DNA of 64,000 nt from assembly GCA_037179515.1 (NCBI GenBank), contig JAXCGZ010003859.1, positions 23,501 to 87,500 of the forward strand, written 5' to 3'. This DNA is from Halocaridina rubra (lineage: Eukaryota; Arthropoda; Malacostraca; Decapoda; Atyidae). The notes beneath the pieces are model-generated. The model saw nothing but the letters and a program-made list of their open reading frames with translations, was not told the origin of the DNA and did no database searches. The position numbers and the translations under genes are program-made. The first letter of the stretch is position 1; each line of letters opens with the position of its first letter. Of this stretch, positions 51,066 through 62,532 are shown one piece after another.

Positions 51066-52250
51066 GCTTGCAATGGCTGGAGAAGGAACCTCTATACCTC
51101 GGTGAGAGAAGCGTGCTCGATGCAATTGTTCAGATATTGGGAACACACGGTCTTTAAACCTTGCATAATCTTTACATTCATTCTATTATGCTTAGCCAAT
51201 ATGTGAAGTTTCCAGACATTTCGTTTCTATATATTGTAGAAGGATAAATTTGCGTCTGATACATCAAGCCATGCTTCCTTAACCAAGCTAGATAAAATTT
51301 GCATTATCGTAGTACAGCCTGTACCTCTTCTTTCGTATCACCTTTTGAGTTGCACATTGAGTGTACATGTATATTCACAATGACACTGATACTAACTAGA
51401 CAGTTATCTACAAAAATATTTAAACTTCAGGAGAATCGAACTCATATTGCAAGCTAGTCATGCTGCCTGAACACAAGTTACTACAGCACATATTCTGCAT
51501 ATCAGTTGAGACAGCATGACTAGCTTATGACGTTAGTCCCCCCTTAGATTTTTTATAGAGTACTGTATATATTACTTTGACTATTCTTTCAGCCTTTTTT
51601 GTCATATACTTGGTTCTAACTTGTCCTTTAGCAGTTACTTCTCTCAAGATTTCTTGGTGCCCGGGCCAGATGATCATCAGTATTTACAATAGTTGTAACC
51701 ACTGTGCATCTATAATCTCGCTTGCATTAAGTGATCACTGGTGAGAAATCTCGGAACCATTCATGTTTACCATATCAGTTTTTTCAATATATTTAACAGT
51801 ACCTTCTTCGCGTTCTGTTGAGTAAAAGTTTAAAGACTAGAAGCATCATAAAAAATTTAAATACCTTTGACTGTTGCTGCTCCTAAAACAACAGTAAATC
51901 TCAGATTTGCTTACCTAAATTTTTAAGCTTAGTAAGATTTATAAATATTCATACAGTATTAGTTGTCCCTCAACTTACACTATATATAGTTGTACTACAT
52001 ACTGTGTAAATTAAAAAGTCTATATAGTCAAATCCCTAATTTGTATACTTAGCATATAATCTATTCCCGAACTCAAATACTTTTGATATACTGTATGCCT
52101 AAACTATATTGCATTTAAACTTTGACAAGTACAATTTATAATGTATATTTTGGTGTGGAGATTTTTAAAGTTTTTGTTTTCCTAATATTTTCAAACCGTG
52201 GATAGTCAAAACTGCACGATTTAAAACCATGTATGGAGGGATAACTGTAT
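51066..52250. other. Intergenic AT-rich region with one hairpin
   Basis: No gene was recognised. A perfect 15-bp inverted repeat (AAGCTAGTCATGCTG at 51,451-51,465 and its complement at 51,512-51,526) is the only clear structure. Confidence 0.5.
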
Positions 52251-52252
52251 AT

Positions 52253-52665
52253 GGCAATGGTCTACGAATTAAATTTTCCCTCGATTAAAAGGTAATATTG
52301 AACTGTATATACACTCCCGATTACAAATACAACCATTGCTAATCCACTGACAAGAAATGATACCATATTATAGTATTTATAAAAATGAAAAGTTTATGCC
52401 TTATCATCATCAGCCAATAGGTACTTACAAGCAGGGAAAATAAAATACAGGGAGTCACTAGAATCTAAAAACAAAAATACAAATGAACAGGAAATATGAC
52501 TTCACAGTATATGTTAAAGCTTCTAAAGGTAACTAGGTGCAGACCAGAATACTAAGCTGTGGTTTCAGTACTTTCCTCTTGAACCTTAGCCTTTTTCCTT
52601 GGGGAGGTCTTGTTATTTCTACCAGGCGCTTTTCATATACGCCATTTGTAAGACCTCATACCTCA
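52253..52665 (-). pseudogene. Intron-less copy of the 3' end of the acidic nuclear protein gene
   Basis: Matches 53,057-53,451 (3' untranslated region and last coding exon) over about 400 bp. It continues without the intron into the end of exon 3: on the minus strand ACAAATGGCG..TG runs straight into AAAAGCGCC. That exon-exon joining marks it as a processed copy. Compared with the parent it has a one-base deletion in the KRPADD region, a 12-base deletion before the stop and several substitutions, so it cannot encode the native C-terminus. No target-site duplication or poly(A) was seen, so the ends are approximate. Confidence 0.75.
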
Positions 52666-53356
52666 GACCGAATTTTCAAAGATTCGCTGGATTATGCACC
52701 AAAAAACCACAATCATAGGTTGTTTTTTCAGAAACTAAACCTTTTGACTGACATACACAAGAAAAACTTACGAGGAAAAAAAACGATTATAGAAGTTATG
52801 ATTTATTTGAAAAATAAGTATCCAGTCACACAAAGTTAAGGTTACACAGTAACCTCATTTACGGCATGATAAATTAAACGGAATGTAGGCATGTGCAAGA
52901 ACTGGGGGGGGGGAGAAAAAAAAAGCTACGGCACCACCCTTCTCACTAAGTAGTGTCCGCTACTATAACTAGTGTTAAATCAGATCTAGTAATTAGACAT
53001 TCATTCCCTCTAACAATGTACACATCACGCGACAACTATCAAAACACCATTCACGAATGGTCTAGGAATTCAATTTTCCCTCGATTAAAAGGTAATATTG
53101 AACTGTATATACACACTCATGATTACAAGTACAACCATTGTTAATCCACTGACGAGAAATGATACCATTTTGTACAGTATTTATAAAAATGAAAAGGAAA
53201 AAGAATTGTTTATGCCTTATCAAAGCATCATCAGCCGACAGGTACTTTCAAGTAGGAAAAATAAAATACAGGGAATCACTGGCATCTAAAAAAACAATAC
53301 ATAAATGAACAGGAAATATGACTTCCAAGTACACGATACACCTTCAGACCAGAATA

Positions 53357-56300
53357 TTAAGCTGTAGTTTCTGCAACAGTTTCAGTACTTTCCTCTTGAA
53401 CCTTGGCCTTTTTCCTAGGGGAGGTCTCATTATCGTCTGCCGGGCGCTTTTCTGAAAAATTGGAGACATTCAGTAAATTACTCTGAAAGCAAGCTATAAC
53501 ATCTGCAACATTAAAAGTGCTTTTCACTGCCATATTTCGTATAACCAGAAAAATTGACAGTACATAAATCAAGCAATCTTGTCCATGTATTTCAGAATGT
53601 ATGAAATAAAACTGAAAAAGTGCTATAGTAGAGCACACCAAATGTTTAAGACATTACATAAGCCACACTGATTTTCACACACGTGCGATTATTCTTACCA
53701 GATTCGCCATTTGTGACTTTGGCTTCCATCTCTGTATGGCCATTAGTTTTTGTCTCTTCATCCTGAAAATAAATACATAATTTAGTAGTGCAGGGTAATT
53801 GCCATTCGTTCGTAAACTATCTACAGTTCTGAAATTATCATGAAAATCTCTATAACTGAAGTCATAGAAAAACACCTAAAACCATGACAAGACTATTACT
53901 TTAAATTTGCCCATGGAATATCTATTATGCCTCACCATACACCAAACTCCCGTCAGTCTAGGTTCTCGTTCTGATTCACAACTCGCTTCATATTTAAAGT
54001 AGCCCTCAACAGAAGTTCCCTGATCAGCCACCAAAGATATATGCTTAATAAAAATTCTCTTCCCCTCAGATCTTCCAATTATCCTTTATTCTTATAAATG
54101 AATGACATGTAAATATTTCACCCTGTACATTACAACTATCATTATTTTCTATACTCTCCACAAAAGCATGTCAATATTCTGCTCAAGCAATTTAGGCTTT
54201 TTAAAGACCCATGTCATTCCAAGTTTTCCCGATGTACTGCATTCATTAACTAAAACTCGCAAGGTTTTTGTTTCATAAATATACTAGTATATCCTCAAGC
54301 ACCATTAAATTATTTTCTCTCCTACTATATTACAAATTATTTAAATCACACTTGAAAGATATCACACCTGTAGATATTCCCACTAAAGTAACCTGAAGTT
54401 TATGAAAATCTTCAGCATTCTGCTAGCTCTGATATTTTTTGAAGATCTTCCATTTGGTAAGTAAATTAATTTACATAAAGGATGCAGAATTTAGTCTCAC
54501 CTCTCCATCAGCTTCCCCATTAACTTCCATTGCTTCACTCTCTTCAGTCTTTTCTTCAGCTTTTTTGGCTTCTTCCTTAGTCTCTTCTGTCTTGGCTTCT
54601 GTGCTGCCTTTGCCTTTCTCTTCTTTAGTCTTTTCTACCTTCTCTTCAGCTTCTTCAGCCTTTTCTTCTGAAGCAGCTTCTTCAGTAGTTTCTTCTTTGG
54701 ATTCCCCAGAGTCCTCGGCTACCTCTTCTGATTTTTCAGAGTCCTCATCGGCTTTCTCTTCCGTTGACTCTTCTGTTTTTTCTTTTTCTACTTCTGCCGT
54801 TTCCTCTTCCTTTCTATCTTCTTCCTTTTTATCTTCAGTTTCTTCAACTTTTTCCTCCTCTTTATCAGCTATGCTTTCCTCTTCCTTCTCACTTACTTCT
54901 GTTTCCTTTTTGGTATCCTTTTCCTCGGCGTCCACTCCGTTGGCGTCACAGGCTTCTCCATTAGCTTTGGGTTCTTCCGCTTCGGTCTTCTCTTCTTCTA
55001 CTTTCTTGATTACCTCAGGAGCAACCCTGGAAAAAAGACATTACTTACTCGATTTTAACCATAAACGAAATAAAATATCTTTTTTTGAATATGACTAAAC
55101 AAACCTGAAACTTTAATTTATCAATAACAGTGCACGAAACTCAAGGCCTCTCAACCTTCTTTAGTAAGTCTAAATTGCAAACTGAACCTCTCCAACATTT
55201 GTCCGGTAGTGCTTTTTTTCAATGTAATGCTCTTTTTAAGGTTCACACATAACCTCCACTTACCCATTCTATTTCATTACACATCCCTATGTATGCCAAA
55301 CCCTCTCAAGATTTCCTTTTACCTATCGCATATGCAGAAAGCCATATTCACCAACCCAGGGAAACTTCTGTTCAGTACTTGCATTCCCTCACTTGCTTTT
55401 TAACCTCTGCACATCCCAACACCTAATCCTAGAAATCAGCTCTACGCTTTTATTACCAATTGGACCAATTACTTCCAATCAGAAGTTTTCATAAATCTTG
55501 CAATTTTTATTCATATGATAATTTCCTTACTATCCTGCAATACATTTTCTACCTTTTATTGCTGCATTTGCCTTTTGAAAATGATCTGATGTTCCCTCTA
55601 ACAATATATATAATCATATTATTTACACCAATTCTCCCATATAAACGGCTCTATCTCTTAAGAATATTTTTTCTGAGAAAGGAAGTTAATCCTCTAGCAT
55701 TAAACCTCTTTCTTCACGCAATCAATATTTGCTAAACTTTTCAAAGCACACTCAGATCCATCTCAAAACCCGTTTCTGTGAACAATTTGCATGGATGACT
55801 ACCATCTGTACTTCAACCTCTCGTGTTTAAATTAATTATTTTCACTTTCTGACTAGAAACGGTACAATTTCTAGCCATATATTATTTTCCTAATCATACT
55901 TCTAATCCACACCCAACTACAACCACATGTGTTTACAGTAAATCTGAAAAAGTTAAAAACTCATCAAGATGATTGTTGCTTCACATGACGAATATTAACA
56001 AGTAATAGTTAACTTAAGCCTTTTACTCTAGGGACAATATTCTAGCTAAATGATATAAATTCCTGTTGGGCTACTCTCGTAACATTTTAACATTTTGAGA
56101 AACCAAGTTGTGGAACATACAAAATACAAATAATGCATCTCCAAAATTATACACTCTTGTAGTTCTGTTCTTTTCTCCATTACACATACTTGATATAAAA
56201 GGTAGATTCATTTTCTTTTACAGATTGTCAAGAGTATATAATGTTTAGGAAGTCGCTTTTCTGTTCTAATATACCAAGATAAGATGCCAGATCCCTAGTT

Positions 56301-59300
56301 TTTTTTTTTTTTTTTGCAAATAGGTCTGACGAATTATCAAAATTCATAATAAAGGATTTTGTCTAATACAAAAGTAAACACAAAGTACTGATAGGCATTA
56401 TGAGGTAACATTTTGCCTAATAGATATTCTACTTGTAAAGAAAGCACTATCATAAATTTCATGTCTAATTTCTGCTCGTTCATTGGGCACCTGATACCCA
56501 CTTGAACGGTGCTTTAGGTTGTAGTGAGGAATCTATTGAGCTTGAAATGTTGAACAAACCTGTTGTGGTTAATGCTTAGTTACATATATATAAGTCTTGT
56601 GGTAATGAAGCAATCTAGCTCGTGTAAATAATGACTGCCAAGACAGAATGAAGTCTTGTCATCCTATCAATATGAAGCTTTTTTACCATAACTGTGCTAT
56701 AAAAACTCCTATATCCATGGCTAAGCTCACACTAAGCTGTGGACTCGTTCTACAGGTCCCAGGTTCGAATCCTAACAGTATAAGCTACATTATCTGAAAA
56801 CGTTCATAACATTGATACAAAGTATAAACAATGCAAGGTGCAACTCGCTATAATTAGATGCAAAATGATGATAATGAAGGTATTAAAAAGCAGCAAGTAC
56901 AGTATACCCAAAAAATATTAGAGAGCTGATGCGCAGCTGCCAAATGAAGAATATTTTTTATATGATTTGAGACCACCTGAGGTATACAGATCTCTAAGGT
57001 CCTGACATTATAAAATAAGTCATAATCTATTTGAATGCACGTATATGTGTATACAACTTTAAATATTTAAATTCTACTGACACGAACTTGGGAGACAATT
57101 CATCATTCAGCAATTTTTTTTACGAAAAACTATGGTTTGTTTGTGTAATACAAGTTACATTCCATGTATAACACAAATGACTGTTTATTTCAGTATTTTA
57201 GAATCCGACTGAACATGAGAATATTACATGCGAAACAAGCCACGAGTTGAGGACCACAAAAAATATATCAAAAGGATCTGGTAGATTATCGACCCCCAGG
57301 ACATTGCATAACTGCTCGGTTTTTCAGGATAGGATAAGTATATGCTTAACCGAACCTGACTAACCTTAACCAACACCAGCGGGTTATTGTTTTGGGATCA
57401 CTAATCTTTACCTGATCCTTGAGCAATAGTAACCCAGCATTTTTACAGTTAATACACGTGCCAGGGTATCTCAATACATATCAAATGTGCTATTATACAG
57501 AACAGTTGTACTACATATTTAAAGCGTTTCCTTAAATGAAGCTTTAACATTAATTAATATTTAAATAGGGAAGTCTGCTCCAGCTATATACCATGGATAC
57601 GAAAAGGTATTCGTGACTGCATTAGCCACTTATATATATCCCCCTTCAATTATTTCAATACCCTAACAAGAGATAATTTTTTTTTTTACATTTTAAAGCT
57701 TACAACTCAACTGAAATTCAAGTGTTACTTATTAATTGGAATGGGTGCAAACTTCCAGTCAGTTGAATGTGTCCTCGATTTCGTGGTCAAGTCATATAAT
57801 GAAAACCTCGAATCAGGTAAGATAAGCTACCTCAATACAATAAAACAAACCGTAAAATTCTAGGTTGGTTTGGTTAGTCCTTAACCTAACCTAAATTTAC
57901 TGGGTTTAGTGCACTGGAGGTAGAATGCTTTTTACCTGCAATTGGTTTCAACTTTTAATAATGAATTAGAAGAATCACATTCACAAAGAGAGAGGAAATA
58001 TGGCAGGAATAATCCATGCAAGATTCACTCAAGTGAAAAAAAGCTACACTTGAACACAAGTGTTTTGGTAAAGGGCTGCAAATGTGATTTCATTATCATT
58101 GGAAATAACATACATCGCAGCAAAAGAGAACAGCATTTGGCAAGAGGACGCGAGTGCAGTATAATTGACAATAATCTTATTCATCAGAGCACAAAAACAT
58201 TCTAAAGATTAATTCATCCGATTGGCTTTCTAGACATGCAGATTTTACTATAAAAAAAACTCCTTTGGTAATTAATAATAATAATAATAATAATAATAAA
58301 CTTTCACAATCCCAACAATTGAAATAATTTAGTTTTTAATATTCTGTTTCATATGTATCTATTATTGGGTTTGGCAAGGTAGGTTAGTTCACCCTAGTTG
58401 GAAAAATAACTGAGAACGGAAATACTTTTAGTTAAGATTTCTACTTTTTGTTTTTGTGAAATCGTTTCACTTCAAGGGGTGCTCAGTTACATATTTACAA
58501 ATAATAATGATTCGGTAAACGCCGTATTTTCGCAGGTGCTTTTGTTGGAAGCAAAGTACAGACTATACACAAGGATACGACAGCTTTAAAGGCTTAAGAA
58601 AATGCCAAATTACAGTATCCATGCTTGAACGCTAAAAATTACAATCTAAATATCACTGAAGCATCAACTAATTTCAAGAAAAGTTAAATAATCAGCATTA
58701 AATTATCGTATTATTGTTCAGAAATATACATGGAACTCGTCCCACGTGAAGGAGAAGATTGTAAATGTTAAGATTTCGTCCACAATGGGATAACATAGGA
58801 CATTCTGAAATGAGTAGATATGATCAAAAAGTACTAAGTCGTAATCATTTACAATCATATAAAAGGACAATCATTTATAGGTACAGTTTGTATACTTTGA
58901 GTAAAACTACAAAGACATATATAATTTGGATCATAGAACATGTCGCCAATAATGTTATGAGACATTATCCAACCTAAAACCTCAACGACGCTCCAGCTAC
59001 AGAACAATCCTGAGGTCGATGTGCTTGTCATGGAGCGCATAGACAGGAAATGGCGGGTGAACTCGGGAGGAAGGGAAGGGGGAGGAGGAAGTCGGGAGGC
59101 TGGGCCGGGAAGAGATGGAGGATGGTTGGAAGGGGAATGGATGAGAGAATATGCTTGAGCCACGTGGGGGGCCCCAACACAAAGGAAAATCCTACCAGGA
59201 CGGCTTTAGGATATGCTACTTGCTTGCTTCAAGGTTTAGAAAAGATTGTTATTCTGTAGGTAAAGGAGAACACTATATATTACCCGTATTTAGGATTAAA

Positions 59301-60479
59301 ACTGTCAATAATTACAAACTTGGAAGTCCTGTAACTTATTTCTCTAAAAGTATTTAGGATTAAATTATGGTCACGATTTTACAAGATAAAAATTAAGTCT
59401 GATTTACGCATCTAAGTATTAGAAAACAGTACGTTATTCCACTGGAAATACAGAGCATTAAGAATTAATATATTATGTATCTAAGATTAAACTGATCGAC
59501 TAGTATTTTTGTTTATTGCAGTCGCTGGTTTTATATATTCTGAGGATAAGCCAAGAGCTTTAATTTTAATAGACAATATATTCACCCGAGGTTTGAATGC
59601 AATTAACGATATAATTCCAGTTTAAGACACTGAAAATTGCACGAAAAGCCATTTTACACAAATTTATCAAGGTTAGACTACATATAAAGACGCACCTGGG
59701 AAGATAGTGGGCATTCGTGATGTATAAAAGCGTAGCTTCTTAATCACCTCTACTGGCATATTATTACTAGATTGCCAAAATATAATGTCAGAACCTCGAT
59801 ATATTGCCAGCCATAATAAGTGAGCAAAATCCCTAGTGTCATTCGCCATCTTTCCTGCCTATATAAAAAACGCGAAAAATAATTCCCGCCAAACCGGCGA
59901 ATCTCGACACGAGCATCAACAAAGAAACGACGCTTAGAATAGCTGGAATAGAGAAAATGAGTAACTGTCAATGAGTGAATTATTAGAAAAAGTAATTGGG
60001 AATATGTAAATACTCAGAAATAAGTTTAAAACTAGGAAACTCCTGAAGAATTGGAACCTTCCTTATATCAAATTCGAAGCATGATTAGGCTAAATTTTGA
60101 GAATAAAGGGCTTCAACTCAAGCTTGAACCTTAACCTAACCTTTCTTCGTGGCTGATAAGTAAGGTTCCAATTCTTCAGGAGATCCTAAACTAGCTGAGG
60201 TACATACGAATTACTTACCCGACATCTTTAATTTAGCTTTAAACAAGGAAAAAAAATCCACAATTCTCGATAAAACACACCAAAAACACTTATATTCTCA
60301 CAGCCTTTTGTCGGAATTTATAAGAATAAATATATATAAAATAATGCGTGAAGCACCACCGGCATTTTTTTTTAAAAAAAAATCACTTTCCCATAACCAG
60401 CGTGTTAATGCAACGCCACTTTTGAAAATAGAAAATTTGTTTAAAATACTTACACTGCTTCGGAAGCCGTATCCGCCAT
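53357..60479 (-). CDS. Acidic Glu/Lys-rich nuclear protein, prothymosin/parathymosin-like
   Basis: Four coding exons on the minus strand: 60,454-60,479, 54,501-55,026, 53,699-53,762 and 53,357-53,451. Splice sites are canonical and phases consistent, giving 236 residues. Residues 1-9 (MADTASEAV) come from the first exon. Residues 10-184 are a long Glu/Lys/Thr-rich highly charged stretch, probably disordered. The C-terminus holds KRPADDNETSPRKKAK at 207-222, a bipartite nuclear localisation signal, then QEESTETVAETTA. Vertebrate prothymosin alpha and parathymosin share this build (acidic body, KR..KRQK-type nuclear signal near the end) but are about half as long. The role is inferred as a chromatin-associated or histone-binding acidic protein. 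Low complexity makes orthology hard to prove. The start is the only ATG fitting the exon 1 donor phase. Confidence 0.75.
54501..55026 (-). CDS. Main acidic exon (exon 2) of the prothymosin-like gene
   Basis: 526 bp exon, minus-strand acceptor TTTTCCAG and donor GAG|GTGAGA, encoding about 175 residues. These include VAPEVIKKVEEEKTEAEEP, SEKEEESIADKEEEKVEE and a short region with EAMEVNGEADGE. The opposite strand shows a Ser-rich open frame (54,439-55,098) that is only its shadow. Confidence 0.85.
56715..56777 (+). tRNA. tRNA-like remnant (pseudo-tRNA or SINE head)
   Basis: Contains a perfect B-box-like T-arm core GGTTCGAATCC (56,762-56,772), preceded by AGGTCCCA and a CTGTGGACTCGTTCTACAG segment that can form an anticodon-like arm. 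The A-box and acceptor stem are poor, so a functional tRNA is unlikely. Confidence 0.35.
57274..57418. mobile_element. MITE-like element, family 1 copy A
   Basis: 145 bp with inverted ends GGATCTGGTAGATTATCGAC and the complement of GATTAGTGATCCC..GGATCAGG. The interior has AACC/GGTT-rich DNA. No clear target-site duplication was found. Confidence 0.55.
58270..58299. repeat. (TAA)n microsatellite
   Basis: About ten TAA/AAT trinucleotides. Confidence 0.9.
60040..60182. mobile_element. MITE-like element, family 2
   Basis: 143 bp with near-perfect inverted ends of about 27 bp (CTCCTGAAGAATTGGAACC..TTAT). AAACTAG lies just outside both sides as a probable target-site duplication. The interior contains AACCTTAACCTAACC. 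It lies about 270 bp from the first coding exon of the prothymosin-like gene. Confidence 0.75.
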
Positions 60480-60720
60480 TATAAATCCGGTTAATGAACG
60501 ATGAAGAGAACGTCCGGATGCGAAAAAATATTAAATAAATGTATCCGGAAAGAGAGGGCCACGGAAGAGCAGCAGCCGCACCTTGCTCAGCGTGTGTTCA
60601 GCAAGAGACTGAGACCGACTCGTTGAATAGTGGCATTTCCCGCGCACACTTTTTCACCCACAATGCAACCGAAATCACAGACAGAAGAGTGGCGTTGTCA
60701 TGGCAACGGCTCTGAGTCCG
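60480..60720 (-). promoter_or_regulatory. Probable promoter and 5' leader of the prothymosin-like gene
   Basis: The region upstream of the ATG is richer in GC and CpG than its surroundings. It contains an E2F-type motif TTTCCCGCGC (60,636-60,645) and an RFX X-box-like palindrome GTTGTCATGGCAAC (60,694-60,707). It also has a GC-box-like stretch near 60,717-60,735 and TCCGG/CCGGA ETS-like cores. Another E2F-like motif, TTCCCGCCAAA, lies in the intron at 59,883-59,893. Vertebrate prothymosin alpha is a known E2F/Myc-responsive gene, which agrees with these sites. Function is inferred. Confidence 0.5.
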
Positions 60721-61840
60721 CCCAAAAAGGAGGAGCCAAAGTTGAATTTATACGCTAAAGTGCCAAATTTAAACCCACGCTGGTGGATTTTATCATTATT
60801 TTTATGTAATTACATAAGCATTCCTTTATAAAATTATTTATATTTGTTATTTATCTTGTGATTATTGTTGTTAAAGTAAAAATTTATATTATAACCGTAT
60901 AAATATTATAATTATATTTATCTTTGGCACATAAGAAAGCGCGGGCCATCTGACGGGGTATATGTGAAGAAGGCGCCTGGCGAAGCAACGTTGGCTTGGA
61001 ACACCATTTTCTTGTCTAAAATATGAATTTATGAGACTGTTCGTAAATCTTACCTATTATGGAGATAGGTAACATATTTTTAATGTTTTTCATTGGAAAA
61101 AAATGGCGTGGGATCCTAATGGCAAGGCAAATTATCACTCGCTTAAGTTTGAATAACCTGTTGAATTTATATTTTACTTAAAATTTCAGCTTTATTGTAG
61201 GCCTACGTGCCTGGCGCCAGGCTGTCGTTGTGAAGTTTGTCTGGATTCGTCGTCTCGGGCTTTTTTTTTTTTCGTCATTATCACGGCGTTTATAATATAG
61301 ATATTTAATAATTGCAGACGTTCTGGATACATGAACAAATATTTCCTTCTTCTACAGACACTTGTTTCTCCGCGAAATTAAGCACCGCCAAAAATTATAT
61401 ATATATATATATATATCTGTCTGAGGAAGGTGAGACAAGCTCGCCATGAGCCAAGCATGGCTTTTGATGACATGAATACGGGCGTCCATCTTTAAGCAAT
61501 TTCACCTTGACGTCTTCAGGTAGACTGAAAATTTCTTCCCCCCTCTTTCACCTTTATTTTCTTCTGGCGAAGTCAAGGCATCCTAAAGATATTCTGGAAA
61601 GAAAGTTCCAACTCGAACATTAGTAAGTGCTTTTTAGCGAACATTTGGTTTAGCGGGACTTATCAACCCCCCCCCCCCTATGTTTTCCTTGCGAAGTCTA
61701 GGCATCCAAAAGATGTTCTGGTTGGAAACTTCCAACTAGTACCCTAGTAAGTGCCTGATTGTGGAATGCGTTAGAGTATATGGGAGGATTTATGTCGAGT
61801 AAGATGGATGTGTTAGGATTGAGTGAAACAGGTGAACGAG
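60721..61840. other. Intergenic region, no gene recognised
   Basis: AT-rich DNA with a short (AT)n run (61,397-61,416) and a duplicated AAGYCWAGGCATCCWAAAGAT phrase (near 61,571 and 61,697). No coding or RNA signal was seen. Confidence 0.4.
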
Positions 61841-61844
61841 TAAA

Positions 61845-62165
61845 GATTCGTTATATGCACAGCTTCTAATCTAACGTAACTTAAATTTAAAGTTATGGAA
61901 AGGGTTCTGAGATCGAATCTTGACCCCAGATTCAAGGTTCGTTTTATACACCCCTTCTAGCCTAACCATACTAACATAACTAACCAAACCAAACTCAAAT
62001 ATTAAGTTGTGGGTGGGTTCATAAAACGAATCTTAACCCAGCTTAAACATCGGTTTTATGCACTCCTTCCACCTTAACCAAACTAACTAACCTAACCCAA
62101 CCAACTAATCCATCCTAAGACAAATATGAAGTTATGGAAAGGTGCATAAAACTAATTTTAATCCG
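61845..62165. repeat. Tandem repeat, ~120-bp period, about 2.5 units
   Basis: Units share AAGTTATGGAAAGG, a CGAATCTTRACCC block, TTTTATRCACYCCTTC and CTAACC-rich DNA. Unit starts are near 61,890, 62,005 and 62,128, with a partial unit before the first. Confidence 0.65.
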
Positions 62166-62394
62166 TAAATGTGTGTGCTTTGACTTGTCCACCCCTTTAC
62201 ATAGGTGATTGAAACCTTTATATTAGTTATTTTATCTTATCAAAATTACATTTTCTTAAAGGCTAAAATAAATTATTAAAATACGAGCCCAAAAAAAAAT
62301 TTAAGTAACAATTCAGGGAATAATAAAATGTTTGCATTGCATCTTTGACACCGTGTGAGGTATTGAATGTTGAATCGCTTGGAATAATATTTTG

Positions 62395-62532
62395 GGATCA
62401 GGTAAAGATTAGCAACCCCCAGACCATTAAATAACCTGTAATTTGTTAGGTGAAGATAGGTTAGGATAGGTTGCTGCCTTACTTTAACCTAACAATTTGA
62501 TGCTCTGAGGGTCGTTAATCTTAACCTATTTC
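62395..62532. mobile_element. MITE-like element, family 1 copy B
   Basis: 138 bp starting GGATCAGGTAAAGATTAG and ending with the degenerate inverse (GTTAATCTTAACCTATTTC). The 8-bp direct repeat ATATTTTG flanks it exactly (62,387-62,394 and 62,533-62,540). The interior has AGGTTAGG/CCTAAC motifs. Confidence 0.7.

Larger units (their letters stand above)
55027..60453 (-). other. Intron 1 of the prothymosin-like gene
   Basis: 5.4 kb AT-rich intron. It holds two MITE-like elements (57,274-57,418 and 60,040-60,182), a tRNA-like remnant (about 56,715-56,777), a (TAA)n run (58,270-58,299) and scattered AACCTAACC motifs. No other exon was recognised. Confidence 0.65.

Noticed and set aside
52537..52839. 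100-codon plus-strand frame
   Set aside because: It lies opposite the processed copy of the acidic gene and has no domain signal.
54439..55098. 219-codon Ser/Phe/Leu-rich frame on the plus strand
   Set aside because: It is the complement of the Glu/Lys-rich exon 2 of the minus-strand gene. The minus strand has matching splice sites and the plus frame has none.
57810..57955. Fourth copy of MITE family 1 (GAATCAGGTAAGATAAGC start)
   Set aside because: One end resembles the family but the other end is too degenerate to call.
60219..60240. Alternative first exon with ATGTCGG|GTAAGT on the minus strand
   Set aside because: Its splice phase does not fit exon 2; the joined frame meets a stop within a few codons.
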